11,981 nucleotides of DNA. Origin: JBBTRN01 sp038065175. GTDB lineage: Bacteria > Patescibacteriota > Doudnabacteria > UBA920. Location: NCBI GenBank assembly GCA_038065175.1, contig JBBTRN010000026.1, forward strand, positions 1 to 11,981, read 5' to 3'. The notes under the pieces are model-generated. The model saw only the letters and a program-made list of their open reading frames with translations, had not been told where the DNA came from and did no database searches. How positions within the stretch are numbered: the first letter of the stretch is position 1; each line of letters starts with the position of its first letter. Below, piece after piece: positions 11,857 to 11,981 of this stretch. Position numbers and translations under genes: made by a program.

Positions 11857-11972
11857 GCAGTCGGAATCGCCTCGTTTTATCTGATAAAGTGGACAGCCAC
11901 CTGCTTCCTATCCCGGCTGATAAGGAAGATACCGTTCGGTTTCTGGTTGTTAGATTTCAATGTTTCGGTTAA
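11853..11972 (+). CDS. Small 39-codon ORF overlapping the previous one (doubtful)
   Basis: The ATG at 11853 follows a GAGGG (11841-11845) at a fair Shine-Dalgarno distance (7 bp), unusual in this window, and overlaps the stop of the preceding 16-codon frame (ATGA). It encodes 39 residues (begins MSSRNRLVLSDKVDSHLL, with no recognised family) and ends in TAA at 11970-11972. The same DNA forms several hairpins, so coding and RNA-structure explanations compete. I would not call it a gene without conservation data. Confidence 0.25.
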   Translation: MSSRNRLVLSDKVDSHLLPIPADKEDTVRFLVVRFQCFG

Positions 11973-11981
11973 GATTATGAG

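Larger units (their letters stand above)
11737..11981 (+). other. Hairpin-rich unassigned region after rpoB
   Basis: The first ~65 bp are A/T-rich low-complexity sequence (TTGATAATTG-like words). From 11806 the base composition changes to G/C-rich and the sequence forms a series of hairpins: GCGCTCCG (11808-11815) with CGGAGCGC (11833-11840), enclosing a small GGT/ACC stem; CGAGG/CCTCG (11840-11844 with 11870-11874); GTGG/CCAC (11890-11893 with 11898-11901); CTTCC/GGAAG (~11904-11908 with ~11924-11928, extended by TATC/GATA); and ACCG/CGGT just after. None is followed by a T-run, so this is not a plain terminator. It may be a leader of a downstream gene (rpoC would be usual), a stable RNA, or a repeat. 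I cannot assign it to a known RNA family. Confidence 0.4.

Noticed and set aside
2..11981. Alternative genetic code (UGA as Gly, as in Gracilibacteria/SR1)
   Set aside because: Several genes stop cleanly at TGA at their family-expected ends and no in-frame TGA interrupts any gene.
2..11981. tRNA, rRNA or CRISPR genes
   Set aside because: No cloverleaf, rRNA-like or repeat-spacer pattern was seen on reading both strands.

Overview
The window looks like a chromosomal piece of a Candidate Phyla Radiation (Patescibacteria, probably Parcubacteria-like) genome. This is inferred from the gene families: a short MurE-like ligase with no N-terminal domain, a ~100-residue TsaB, and a TrpR/YerC-like regulator with a C-terminal extension. 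It is also inferred from the near absence of Shine-Dalgarno sites and from many small palindromic repeats lying inside genes. UGA acts as a stop (yvcK, GNAT, tsaB and rpoB end in TGA), so this is not a UGA-recoding lineage. The taxon is an inference, not a proven call.

Layout. Bases 2-1933 (+) hold the end of threonine 3-dehydrogenase (tdh) and then kbl. Together they convert threonine to glycine plus acetyl-CoA. Bases 1939-2563 hold a TrpR-family regulator gene with a perfect palindrome before it and a second one before the next gene. Bases 2573-3912 hold yvcK/glmR overlapping a small GNAT acetyltransferase. Bases 3965-5569 hold a Mur-ligase with its own, apparently leaderless, promoter, followed by a short tsaB. 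Bases 5570-7721 (-) hold an ABC-2 exporter (ATPase, permease) and an unknown 128-residue protein. Their intrinsic terminator lies inside the convergent tsaB gene. Bases 7722-8220 hold divergent promoters, a hairpin-rich rpoB leader and a 197-bp MITE-like palindromic element flanked by a TTAAT duplication. Bases 8221-11736 (+) hold rpoB. Bases 11737-11981 hold a hairpin-rich unassigned stretch with two tiny overlapping reading frames.

Two themes stand out. First, several unrelated families of short palindromic elements have entered essential or metabolic genes in frame (tdh once, kbl twice, the ABC ATPase once), adding extra peptide without breaking the frame. Second, the TrpR-like gene and yvcK each have a palindrome with an identical 26-bp core, centred exactly 28.5 bp before the ATG. 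This points to an operator pair that may couple an amino-acid-type regulator to the YvcK factor of carbon and cell-wall metabolism. Several genes carry a -10 box only 6-9 bp before the ATG, which suggests leaderless mRNAs.
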